Shown here piece by piece: positions 46,001 through 53,552 of a stretch of DNA of 64,000 nt (position 1 is its first letter; every line of letters begins with the position of its first letter). The notes beneath the pieces are model-generated. The model saw only the letters and a list, made by a program, of their open reading frames with translations, was not told the DNA's origin and searched no databases. Source of the stretch: Lewinella sp. JB7. Lineage in GTDB: Bacteria; Bacteroidota; Bacteroidia; Chitinophagales; Saprospiraceae. The stretch lies in the NCBI RefSeq assembly GCF_024297185.1, contig NZ_JANCTD010000011.1, positions 1 through 64,000 on the forward strand, given 5' to 3'. A program made the translations under genes and the position numbers.

Positions 46001-46129
46001 CAGCGGATCGACAAGCAAGCCCAACTCACCCGTACCGAACTGCGGGTAGGCGACCTGCCCACCGGCATGTACCAGGTACGCGTTATCGAGGGTCAAATGC
46101 AAATGACTAAACCGTTCGTGCGTCGCTAA
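43010..46129 (+). CDS. Modular T9SS protein with PKD and carbohydrate-binding-like domains
   Basis: About 1,039 residues from the ATG at 43010; a TTG nine bases earlier is also in frame. After a hydrophobic signal segment (AFTLLLLIVSLFSAPLAAA) come a cadherin-like putative Ig domain (about 40-137), an Ig-like segment and a PKD domain (about 227-313, NFDGSTSSDPDGRVESYLWK). The first of three homologous binding domains (317-463, YWLEAECASVGSNW) and a second PKD domain (465-550) follow. A Pro/Asp/Glu linker (PTPDPDPTPDP, 552-608) leads to the second and third binding domains (613-763, 767-930; FWLEAECAIVG, LALEAECARLD) and a T9SS sorting domain (960-end, VFPNPASDFLNLEL). No catalytic domain is seen, so surface glycan binding is likely. 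Confidence 0.85.
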   Translation: MVFINTIERVGAPPVRLPNAFTLLLLIVSLFSAPLAAASIEGPTSVPIPAQTILTKTPHRFVVNGSFRGDQLTYSATLSDGQPLPDWMAFDGFTGTFDFDAPTTAMGDLFHVNVTATNATGTEAASAFYLMVDDNSPDCGVKANTDRLGKILDCVNDTVRLWGDVHDDRYYWTGPNGFVSTEQSPAITTPGLYILSSDPSSLDVCPRRAVVEVREITKCLLRSDRNLLPTSRILADQTIGAALLTVNFDGSTSSDPDGRVESYLWKWDGGSATGAKPSIVFGEGNHEVVLTVMDNTGAKNTDRVTVEVAPAPIYDTYWLEAECASVGSNWSFGNSTAAAGNTYLSPQLTSTGAVPADAPENYVRFTVRETEKGLYNLFARIDARDYFSDSYYIRVNGGLWYTWNSGITAGQGFQWNKLRHQIALQAGKNTIDFAYRERNTRLDKLYLTSTTQRPSGFGEAASNCVSNEPPVARARVSTPYGDAPLAVTLDGSASTDADGTIVSYIWQWTGGNANGDRPLVTFAAGTYEVTLTVTDDQGARHSDRISITSAEPMPEPTPDPTPDPDPTPDPDPTPDPDPTPDPDPTPDPEPTPDPEPTPEPTPEPTPPTAGTDNTFWLEAECAIVGDKWVTETNAGASNGAYVVVPNRRTKNDAPADVAADHVSFNISGASAGTYKLFARINAPTNLDDSYWVRVNGQTWFKWNSGMAQGSGFQWNKMPATVQLTDGDNTIDFAYREDGTQLDKLFLTTTSDSPIGTGQPANNCGPTETALALEAECARLDRGWRQLSTSTASRGTYIVFNGDRQVSEPTAADPAQEVTFDVVAAVTGTHHLFLRIDAPDPSRNSLWVKIDNGNWIKFWEEIGGAQLMTQGFEWRKVNHDGTDLSFELTVGHHTVTIANREPGTKIDKLFLSTASDLPTGNGPVADACAQTASTMMFSTTSTTTTAETEDVFNETSDIAQLDVFPNPASDFLNLELTSGYTGSVDVIVYDMHGRRVQQQRIDKQAQLTRTELRVGDLPTGMYQVRVIEGQMQMTKPFVRR
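44668..44832 (+). repeat. In-gene Pro-Asp/Pro-Glu repeat
   Basis: About 165 bases of alternating CCxGATCC-type triplets encode PTPDPDPTPDP and PEPTPEPTP runs, a flexible linker between the second PKD domain and the second binding domain. Such tracts can change length by slippage. Confidence 0.85.
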
Positions 46130-46160
46130 GGAGACATTTACACGCTGGCGAACAGCCATT

Positions 46161-46201
46161 GACTGCTCCGTCGGGTTTACCCGGCGGGGCGGTCTTTTTT
46201 T
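46161..46201 (+). terminator. Strong intrinsic terminator
   Basis: GACTGCTCCGTCGGG and CCCGGCGGGGCGGTC form a 15-bp stem (some G-U) with loop TTTA, followed by seven T residues. It ends transcription of the modular T9SS gene. Confidence 0.9.
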
Positions 46202-46213
46202 GGGAATGCCCCC

Positions 46214-47695
46214 TCAGTATACCTGAAGGTTCCGGGCCTCCCAGCTCAGGTAGGCCGCCCGCAGCTCCTCGACCAGGTCGGGGCGTTCGTTCACCAGGTC
46301 GTTCCGCTCCCCCGGATCATCGGCGAGGTTAAACAGTTTAAGGGAGGCGTCGTCCCGGATAGGGGCAATGTAAGCGCGGTAGGGGCGGCTTTTCCAGTGA
46401 TTCTCGCGGGCGTTCGTCAGCTTGTAATCGCCGCGGCGAATCGCCCAGTTCCCCTGCCACTTCCACACCAGCGTGCGGTTCGGGTCGGGTTGCCGCAAAT
46501 CCATCCCGTCGATGGTCGGGTCTCCGACCTCTACTCCGGCGGCGGCCGTAAGCGTGGGCAGCAGATCGAGTGCGGAGACGTAGTCCGTTTCCGTACCGCC
46601 GGTCGTATGTTCGCCCGGCCACCGTACGGCCATGGGTACCCGGATCCCGCCCTCCCAGAGGGCGTATTTTCCTCCGGTCAGCGGGCTGTTGTCGGCCCCC
46701 GTCAGGGGGGAGCCCCCGTTGTCGGAAACGAAGACGATGATCGTCCGTTCGTCCACGGCGTCGAGGACGCGGCCGATGTTGTCGTCGAGATTATTGAGGT
46801 TGGCCAGGTAATACTTGCGCATGTCGTCGTCTTGGATAGCACCGAGCCGGGAATATTTGTCGTAGTATGCGGAGTACGAACCGGGCTCCCGTTGCTCGAA
46901 GGTCACCCCGGCTTCCGGATCGTAATTCGGGATGGGAGCCACGTCATACTTATCGAGGTACCGTTGGGGAACTTCGTGAATGAGGTGGTGAACGGCGTTA
47001 TAGGAGAGCATGAGGAAATAAGGCTCCGTGCGCTCCATCTTCAGGTAGTTTACGGCCTCGTCGGTCAGGATGTCCGTAATGTATCCTTCCTCGTAGCTCT
47101 TAGTCCCCATATCGTCCATCAGGGGTCCGAGCAGGGCACTCGTATTCTGGGGGTCGGGCGTGCGGTCGTAAATATCCTGGCTCAGGTGCCAGTAGTCGTG
47201 GGCGTGGGCGCTGAAGCCCAGGAAGCGGTCGAAGCCGTGGTGGAGGGGATACTCGCGCACGTCGTTGCGGTGGAATTTTTGGCCGAGGTCATTCTTACCG
47301 ATCTTAGCGGTGGCGTATCCGGCTTCCTTGAGGTATTCGGCGAGCGTACGCACGCTATCTGGCAGACCCGGCCCCCAGCTGGCGGGACCGTCCCAGCGAA
47401 ACTGGTTTTTGCCCGTCAGCAGGCCCGCACGCGACGGGCTGCAGACGGGAGCCGTTACGTATGCCTGGGTGTAGACCGTGCTCTGGTTTCCGAGTCGCGT
47501 GATGTTGGGCGTCTGTACGTCGCCGCGGTGACCGGCAAAGGGCGTAAAGTCCGCGTATCCCAGGTCGTCGACGACGATCAGCAAAATATTAGGGGGGGGA
47601 GTCTGGACCGATTGTTCGGTACCCGGGGCCGGTCGGTTCGCGCAGGAAACCAGGGTGAGGAACAACAGCAGGCAGGGTAATCGGTACGTTTTCAT
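46214..47695 (-). CDS. Sulfatase lipoprotein (S1 family)
   Basis: The ATG at 47695 gives 493 residues with a lipobox LTLVSC (C18); an upstream extension to 47941 is unlikely. It has the formylglycine motif VCSPSRAGLLTG (C85), the metal site IVVDDLGYADF (D43, D44) and the later FVSDNGGSPLTGADNSPLTG. These hydrolases remove sulfate esters from polysaccharides or small molecules and need a sulfatase-maturing enzyme, not seen here. A TATCTTGG box is at 47722-47729. The substrate is open; association with marine sulfated glycans is an inference. Confidence 0.92.
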   Translation of the reverse strand: MKTYRLPCLLLFLTLVSCANRPAPGTEQSVQTPPPNILLIVVDDLGYADFTPFAGHRGDVQTPNITRLGNQSTVYTQAYVTAPVCSPSRAGLLTGKNQFRWDGPASWGPGLPDSVRTLAEYLKEAGYATAKIGKNDLGQKFHRNDVREYPLHHGFDRFLGFSAHAHDYWHLSQDIYDRTPDPQNTSALLGPLMDDMGTKSYEEGYITDILTDEAVNYLKMERTEPYFLMLSYNAVHHLIHEVPQRYLDKYDVAPIPNYDPEAGVTFEQREPGSYSAYYDKYSRLGAIQDDDMRKYYLANLNNLDDNIGRVLDAVDERTIIVFVSDNGGSPLTGADNSPLTGGKYALWEGGIRVPMAVRWPGEHTTGGTETDYVSALDLLPTLTAAAGVEVGDPTIDGMDLRQPDPNRTLVWKWQGNWAIRRGDYKLTNARENHWKSRPYRAYIAPIRDDASLKLFNLADDPGERNDLVNERPDLVEELRAAYLSWEARNLQVY

Positions 47696-47721
47696 CGGTT
47701 TATCGTTCAGGATCAAAGTGC

Positions 47722-47729
47722 CCAAGATA
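47722..47729 (-). promoter_or_regulatory. Candidate -7 box of the sulfatase gene
   Basis: TATCTTGG on the minus strand, 26 bases before the ATG at 47695. No -33 TTG at the usual distance. Confidence 0.3.
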
Positions 47730-47907
47730 GCGTGCCGCAATTTTCTACCTCCGCCAGGTCCCCCAATTAGTCCCCGGCGGTCGGTCACTACCGAATGCAA
47801 GCGGCGTGGTCCCGCCAGTGCAGGAGCTATACCGAGCTTACGGCCGTGATACCCGGCAAAAAACCGTAACGCGGCAGCGAAAACCGGCATAAAGGGGTTG
47901 ACGGCCA

Positions 47908-47938
47908 GCCGCTTTCCACCTACCTTTCGGAAGGCGCT
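47908..47938 (+). promoter_or_regulatory. Promoter of the matrixin-like gene
   Basis: TTG (47908-47910), exactly 20 bases, then TACCTTTC (47931-47938), one base from TAnnTTTG. The leader to the ATG at 47991 would be about 45 bases. Confidence 0.5.
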
Positions 47939-47990
47939 CACCCCCGTCGCTCACCGATCCCGGTCCACCCTTAACCCATATCCCAACACC

Positions 47991-48791
47991 ATGCACGATC
48001 CCCTGCAACTTAACGAAACTCAGCCCTTCGCCCGCAAGAGTCCGGAAGAACTCCGGGAAGAAATGGGTACGGTCTACCACGAAATCTGTAACGGCGTGTT
48101 GTGCGACACCGATAGCATCGGTCACGCCCAACCCGACGGGCGGTCGTCTACGGAACTGGTACTCGATGCCCCCCAGGGGTTCATTCCACTCTGGGCCCCG
48201 AACTCCACCCTCATGTGGCGGTTCCAGGAGCGTTCCTTTGCCATCTACCGCAACCCGCTGGCGGCCAAGCAGTACATCCGCAACTTGCTCACCGAAGCTA
48301 TTCTGGCCTGGGGCGACGCGGTCCCCGTCCGCTTTTCCGAACGGCCCCACGGCGTGGATTTCGAGATCGCCATCAACCCGGCGGCCAAGTGTTACCCGGC
48401 GGGCTGCGTACTGGCAAGCGCTTTTTTCCCCGATTCGGGCCAGCACGAGTTGATCCTCTACCCCACCCTGTTCGAGCAGGATGCCCAGGAACAACTGGAA
48501 ACGATGATCCACGAACTGGGGCACGTGTTCGGCCTACGCCACTTTTTCGCCAAAACCCACGAGCCCCAACGCGGGAGCGTACTCTTCGGCGAACAGAGCT
48601 CCTTCACCATCATGAACTACGGCCCCAACAGCCAGCTCACCGATGCCGACCGCAACGACCTCCGCCGGCTGTACCAGGAAGTATGGAGCGGTCAGCGGCA
48701 GGCCATCAACGGCACCCCGGTCCAGCAAGTGACCCCATACAGCACGCTGTCGTACTGCAAATCCGGACGGGTGACCTACCAGTCCGCCTAA
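47991..48791 (+). CDS. Matrixin-like zinc metalloprotease without signal peptide
   Basis: The ATG at 47991 gives 265 residues; the frame opens earlier but the promoter at 47908-47938 and the leader support this start. The metzincin motif IHELGHVFGLRHFF has H174, E175, H178 and H184, and the Met-turn FTIMNYG follows. This is the full HExxHxxGxxH set of matrixins. There is no signal peptide and no T9SS domain, so it acts inside the cell or leaves by another route. It is convergent with the flavoprotein gene (15 bases between stops). The natural substrate is unknown. Confidence 0.8.
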   Translation: MHDPLQLNETQPFARKSPEELREEMGTVYHEICNGVLCDTDSIGHAQPDGRSSTELVLDAPQGFIPLWAPNSTLMWRFQERSFAIYRNPLAAKQYIRNLLTEAILAWGDAVPVRFSERPHGVDFEIAINPAAKCYPAGCVLASAFFPDSGQHELILYPTLFEQDAQEQLETMIHELGHVFGLRHFFAKTHEPQRGSVLFGEQSSFTIMNYGPNSQLTDADRNDLRRLYQEVWSGQRQAINGTPVQQVTPYSTLSYCKSGRVTYQSA

Positions 48792-48806
48792 TTACCCGTA
48801 CCGCCC

Positions 48807-50438
48807 TCACGCCACGGGTGCCGGATACGGAATGTAGGTATGCAATCCGCACCCTTCCATAAAAGCATTGTTGAACACCGCCTGCACTTCCCGCGACATC
48901 ACCCGCGAACGCTGTGCCTTCCACCGCTCGACGGTGGCGGCCCCGTACATATAGTCCAGTCGCCGCGCATCGATGAGAGCATTGATCTTGCCCCAGTGGA
49001 TGGCGTACGGGATGTGCCGCACCTCGAGTTGTTCGAGTAATTGTTCGAAAAAGCGGTGGTTCACGCGGGCGTCGACCCCGTCGAGTTCGAGCACGCAGCT
49101 GTTCCTCCAGCGGGTAATGCCGAACGTAGCCCGCGTACCGCGTACGAAGCGTAACGCCACGGCCCCGGCCAGTTTGGTACTTTCGTTGATCCGCAGACAG
49201 CATTCGATCGCGGCGGGTACGTCCCGGCGGTCAAGTCCGACGGCGGCGCTGAAGAGCTTTCCACGGTAGGTGGTGTTGCGAAAGGTTTCCCCGATGGTGC
49301 CAATGGCCGCGTCGGGCCGGTCATAGGCCGTGTCGAACAAGCGGTTCACCATGCCGGGAATCAGTCGTTGATTCAGCCACCCGAAGGTCCTTTCCACCCG
49401 GTCGAGCACCGTTTGCATCAGCCCCAGTACGTCGTCGCCGTAGGTGAAGCCCCGGGAGGGCAGATCGATGCGGGGATAATCCTGCCGGTACGCCACCTTG
49501 TGCATCACCCGCACGTAGGCGCCCTTCCCCGGGTCGTTGTAGGCGAAGTCGTGGGGATTGATCGCCACGTCGAAGTGATAGATCGGGTGGCCGGCGTCGT
49601 CCGGTGGGTAGGCCAGGTGACTTGCGAGCGGACTGAAGTCGCCCCGGGTGATCGCTCGCTCCAGTCCCTGATCGTAGGGGATGCGGGCCATGCGTTGCTC
49701 CAGCAGGTACCGGTCCTCGACCTCCACGAGCACGCCGTGGATGATGCCGAAGCTGCCGAAGGACACCAGTACGGCATTGAAAAGCTCGTCGTCCCGGATC
49801 CCTACCGCCCCGATCTTGTCGTGAAATACGGGTGACGTCACCACCGCGGTCTCCCGCTCGATGTAGTAATGCCGGTCGGGCGCGCTCACCAGATGAATGC
49901 CGCGCACCATTTCCGCCAACCCCCCGAAATCGATCGCCGCTCCGTGGGTGTTGGTGGAAAATCCTCCCACGATGGTCTGTCCGTTGCTTCCGCCCGACGC
50001 CCGCAGCGCCTTGGCCGGCGTGTCCCGCTCCAGGTAATCGTTGATGTCGATAATGGTATTGCCGCACTGCAGGAAGCGGTAATTCTCGGCCCGGTGCGTG
50101 GATAAAAATCCGGGTGCGAAGTTGTCCGCGCCGAGCCGGAATTTATGGCGGTAGCGTTTGGTGTTGATGATGGCCGATTCACTTACCGCCACCTTACCGA
50201 GCGACCACCCGCTGCCCATGGCGCGCAACCGCAAATCCTCGTCGAGGGCGGTACGCAGGAGCCACTGCAGATTGGCCGTACAGCGGTTGTAGCTTTCCTG
50301 GGCCGTAAGGTTGGTACCCGCCGGGTCCGGTAGGTGAAGGTCGAAGGAAGCATCCTTCTTCAGGCGTTGGAGGAAGTTTTCGTGGGCGTTCCGGAAGCGA
50401 TCTATCTTCCACGGCTTCACGCCGGTCGGGTAGTCCAT
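48807..50438 (-). CDS. FAD-linked oxidase, aldonolactone-oxidase-like
   Basis: A 543-residue flavoprotein of the vanillyl-alcohol-oxidase fold. The FAD-binding PP-loop region is ALRASGGSNGQTIVGGFSTN and on to THG, with SWSLGK-type contacts earlier (RAMGSGWSLGKVA). The C-terminal IHWGK motif (near 490) is typical of sugar-lactone oxidases such as D-arabinono-1,4-lactone and L-gulonolactone oxidase. It has no signal peptide. It would oxidise an aldonolactone or alditol with reduction of O2. A histidine or cysteine for covalent FAD is not certain. It follows a Bor-like gene on the same strand by 6 bases. Confidence 0.78.
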   Translation of the reverse strand: MDYPTGVKPWKIDRFRNAHENFLQRLKKDASFDLHLPDPAGTNLTAQESYNRCTANLQWLLRTALDEDLRLRAMGSGWSLGKVAVSESAIINTKRYRHKFRLGADNFAPGFLSTHRAENYRFLQCGNTIIDINDYLERDTPAKALRASGGSNGQTIVGGFSTNTHGAAIDFGGLAEMVRGIHLVSAPDRHYYIERETAVVTSPVFHDKIGAVGIRDDELFNAVLVSFGSFGIIHGVLVEVEDRYLLEQRMARIPYDQGLERAITRGDFSPLASHLAYPPDDAGHPIYHFDVAINPHDFAYNDPGKGAYVRVMHKVAYRQDYPRIDLPSRGFTYGDDVLGLMQTVLDRVERTFGWLNQRLIPGMVNRLFDTAYDRPDAAIGTIGETFRNTTYRGKLFSAAVGLDRRDVPAAIECCLRINESTKLAGAVALRFVRGTRATFGITRWRNSCVLELDGVDARVNHRFFEQLLEQLEVRHIPYAIHWGKINALIDARRLDYMYGAATVERWKAQRSRVMSREVQAVFNNAFMEGCGLHTYIPYPAPVA

Positions 50439-50444
50439 GGGGGT

Positions 50445-50753
50445 TTACATTTCGGCGGGTTCCGGGTCGATGGGACAGCAGTGGTAGCGCACCCGCACGG
50501 GCACCGCCATACCCAGCGAGACGGTCGACAGCAGGATGTAGGCCATGTTGGTCTTTGCCTCAAACACGCAGATACTGGGGCAGTCGGGGCCGGTCTGCAG
50601 GTCGCGCTGGGGCACCAGCCCCCAGAACAGATTCCAGCGGGTGGCGCGCTCGGCTACGGGACTAGCCGAGTCATACGTTCCGACTACCCGCGTGGTCATA
50701 CACGAGGTTTGCACGAGCAAAATGCAGGTCAACAAAAGGATTTTGGGGTACAT
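50445..50753 (-). CDS. Bor-like small lipoprotein
   Basis: The ATG at 50753 gives 102 residues with a lipobox ILLVQTSC. The frame extends upstream to 51191, but that part is a shadow of the CHAT gene. The pattern WNLFWGLVPQRDLQTG, then CVFEAKTN, LSTVSLGMAVPVRVRYHC resembles the Bor/Iss family of small outer-membrane lipoproteins, in overall layout more than identity. Bor of phage lambda affects serum survival; no such role should be assumed here. It precedes the flavoprotein gene by 6 bases and diverges from the CHAT gene. Confidence 0.55.
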   Translation of the reverse strand: MYPKILLLTCILLVQTSCMTTRVVGTYDSASPVAERATRWNLFWGLVPQRDLQTGPDCPSICVFEAKTNMAYILLSTVSLGMAVPVRVRYHCCPIDPEPAEM

Positions 50754-50843
50754 GGGAAGGGTACTGGGCCGGTTCACTTCTTTATACCCACGGACGTGGA
50801 TTTGTAACGTAGGTACCCGCATTTTTCCGAATGCGTGGAGGAC

Positions 50844-50860
50844 GGCGGGGACGCGGGAGC
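50844..50860 (+). repeat. GC-rich interspersed motif, copy 8
   Basis: GGCGGGGACGCGGGAGC, identical to the copy at 62751, between the Bor-like and CHAT genes. Confidence 0.55.
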
Positions 50861-50981
50861 GGACTTTTCGGACAAAAGCAATGTGGGGGCGTGCATCATC
50901 CAAAACTATTTGCTGTAAATCCCCCGAATCCATGGTAGAACTTCTAGCCCCAGCCACTACTTTCGGGCAAGAACGACACCC

Positions 50982-53552
50982 ATGAAACCCCGTCCCTGGC
51001 TCCTGCTGCCACTGTTGGTCTGTGCCCTGTACGGCTGTTTCGCCGATCGGCCGCCCGCGGGGCCATCTCCCACCGATCTTCGGGTAAGCGATAGCCTGGC
51101 GGCTATTCGCACCGCCTACCGGGATCTGCAATTGCCGGAGGCCCTGACGCTGGGCCGTCGCCTGCGAACCACCATCGATACCCTGGACCAATTAGCCGAC
51201 CCCCTGCGGGCCGAGACTTACCAGTACCTCGCCCTCCTACACTTCGAACGCGGCGTGCATCCGGATTCGGTGGCCCGGTACACCGGCATGGCCGAGGCCC
51301 TGCTCACGGATGACGCGCCGAACGTACTGCGGGCCCGACAACTGCTCTGCCGGGCGCAGGTCAGGCACGACAACCGGGAGTGGCTCGAGGTCGATATGAC
51401 CACGCGGCTCGGGCAACTTCTGCTGGAGGGCACCGTACTGCGCGATACCGTGCTGTACGGACAGCTGTTACTACTGCAGGGGTTCGCCCGCAAAAAGTAT
51501 GCGGACTTTTACCTGGAGGGCGGAGAGAAGCGGCACGTCCTGGAGGGGGTCGAGCAAATTTTCCGGCAGGCGCTGCGACTGTACCGCGAAATGGGTTCTC
51601 CCCGTGAGCGACAGGCGTGGGATGAGCTGGTCATCCTGCAGACCCGCTTTCCGGACCGGGATGTCAACTTTGCGGCCACCATCGACAGCCTGCGCGCGGT
51701 CGGCGATCTGGATAAACCCGTGTACGGCTATCCGGAGCGACTCTACGGTTACTGGCACCACCACCGTGACCGCCCGGACAGCGCACGCGTGGCCTATCGG
51801 AGGTTCGTCGAGTACTATCCCGTTTACGTACAGCAGTACGTCAACGAGGCTAATTACATTCTCTGGTCGGAAGCAGTGTCTTCCGGCGACTATACCGCCG
51901 CCTTTGACCTCCTGGTAGACGAAATGGGGGATCTGGGTTGTTGCGTTGGTGATTCGAGAACGTTTGGTCCCGCGGACCCGCCCGCCTGCCCGCAGCCCTT
52001 GTCCTGCATCTATCTGATGGTCGCCCAGGCCCGGACGCATCTCCTGCGCTACGAGCAGGTAGCGGACCCGGAAGACCTGCGTCTCGCCTACGCCCTGTCC
52101 CGCCACGCCCTGGCCGGCTACGAAGGTTCGTTCTCCACGCTGCAGGAAGAGGCCGTGCTGAATAAGATTTTCGAGATCGGTCGCCGGCTACTGGATATCT
52201 CCCTCGAAGCCTCCTTTGCCGTTGCCGAACGGGACCCCTCGCCCGAGCACTTACAGCAGGTATTCGAAGCCATCGAGCGGGGCAAGTCGTTTTTACTCAC
52301 CCGCGATGCCGTCACCGCCCGTCAGGACGAAACCCGTGACGCCCTGCGCCAGTTACAGGCGAGCATCACCCTCGCGGGACGGGAATACGTCCGGCGGTTC
52401 GATCTACCGGTCGCCGACCTGGAGCGATACCAGCAACTCACTCTGGAGCATCAGACGCTCGAACGACGGCGGAGTGCCCAACCCGACCCGCTCACCGTAG
52501 CCGCGGCGGTGAACGACTCCGCCCTCCGGTTGCCGGCCGCCCGTGCGAAACTGGACGCGAATCAGGCCCTCCTCGAGTACGCGAACACCGCCGGGGCCAC
52601 CTTCGGCCTCTACGCCGATCGCGATACGACCATCGTCTTCCGGGTCGATCCCAGCCACCGGGCCCTGTCCGATTCCCTGGCCCGGTGGCTGGCGGACCGG
52701 ACCCCGGTCGCGGTCACCGCTTACGACAGCCTGGCCCATGCGCTCTACCGCCAATTGCTGGGCCCCGTAGCGGAGCAACTGGCCCATCGCTCCTCCCTCC
52801 TGGTGGCCCCTTCCGCCACTCTCAACGATCTACCTTTTTCCGCCCTGACGACGACCCGGTCCGCCACCGCCCGTCAGTTTTCGGACCTTCATTACGTACT
52901 GGATGAGTTTAGTATCCGCTACCTGCCGAGCTGGCGGGTGGAGGAAAGGTACCGGGCGGCGCGAACGGTACGGACGGACGGACCGCCTGCCATCGGGGTC
53001 TGGACGAACCCCGACCTAAACGCTTACCTGAAACCCCTCGGCGATTACCTAATCGACCGGACGCGGGCCGCGAACGACCACTTTACGGACCGGAAGTGCA
53101 CGACCGCCACGCTTACCGACCGGTCCACGAAGTACGATATTCTGCACCTTTCGGTCCACGCGCGGGGCAATCCGACGCGGCTGTACGATAACTACCTGTA
53201 CCTCGGTCGGCGGGATAGCCTGAACGGCGTCACGATCACGGGACTGAATCTGCCCGCCCGGTTGGTGGTCCTGGCCGCCTGCTCCACCGGGCGGGGCTAC
53301 GCGAGTCGGGGGGAGGGTACCCTGAGTCTGCGCCGCAGCTTTCACCTGGCCGGGGTGCCCGACGTAGTTTGTTCGCTGTACGATATCCCCGCACCGGCCA
53401 CGGCCGGCTTACTAAGATCCTTTTACGACCGGTACTTCAACGACGGCTCCCTCACCGGAAGCCTAACCGAAGCCCAGCGGGACTGTCGCCACCAGCGGCT
53501 CGATCCCCGTTGGGGACATCCGCACTACTGGGCGGGCATAATAGCGGGCTGA
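50982..53552 (+). CDS. Lipoprotein with TPR-like region and CHAT protease domain
   Basis: An 856-residue protein. The N-terminal signal ends in a lipobox ALYGC. Residues about 30-480 are helical and TPR-like (LPEALTLGRRLRTTIDTL; SPEHLQQVFEAIERGKSFLL). The C-terminal CHAT domain (about 560-856) is a caspase-like cysteine protease with the catalytic His in LSVHARGN (H726) and Cys in LVVLAACSTGRG (C767). The family end FYDRYFNDGS and HPHYWAGIIAG is also present. CHAT proteins in bacteria take part in regulated proteolysis, including some defence systems; this one is lipidated, so it would act outside the cytoplasm. The end overlaps a gene on the other strand by 28 bases. Confidence 0.85.
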   Translation: MKPRPWLLLPLLVCALYGCFADRPPAGPSPTDLRVSDSLAAIRTAYRDLQLPEALTLGRRLRTTIDTLDQLADPLRAETYQYLALLHFERGVHPDSVARYTGMAEALLTDDAPNVLRARQLLCRAQVRHDNREWLEVDMTTRLGQLLLEGTVLRDTVLYGQLLLLQGFARKKYADFYLEGGEKRHVLEGVEQIFRQALRLYREMGSPRERQAWDELVILQTRFPDRDVNFAATIDSLRAVGDLDKPVYGYPERLYGYWHHHRDRPDSARVAYRRFVEYYPVYVQQYVNEANYILWSEAVSSGDYTAAFDLLVDEMGDLGCCVGDSRTFGPADPPACPQPLSCIYLMVAQARTHLLRYEQVADPEDLRLAYALSRHALAGYEGSFSTLQEEAVLNKIFEIGRRLLDISLEASFAVAERDPSPEHLQQVFEAIERGKSFLLTRDAVTARQDETRDALRQLQASITLAGREYVRRFDLPVADLERYQQLTLEHQTLERRRSAQPDPLTVAAAVNDSALRLPAARAKLDANQALLEYANTAGATFGLYADRDTTIVFRVDPSHRALSDSLARWLADRTPVAVTAYDSLAHALYRQLLGPVAEQLAHRSSLLVAPSATLNDLPFSALTTTRSATARQFSDLHYVLDEFSIRYLPSWRVEERYRAARTVRTDGPPAIGVWTNPDLNAYLKPLGDYLIDRTRAANDHFTDRKCTTATLTDRSTKYDILHLSVHARGNPTRLYDNYLYLGRRDSLNGVTITGLNLPARLVVLAACSTGRGYASRGEGTLSLRRSFHLAGVPDVVCSLYDIPAPATAGLLRSFYDRYFNDGSLTGSLTEAQRDCRHQRLDPRWGHPHYWAGIIAG

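Noticed and set aside
50445..51191. 248-residue protein including the Bor-like lipoprotein
   Set aside because: Everything before the ATG at 50753 lies antisense to the CHAT gene start and has no signal or domain; the lipobox fixes the true start.
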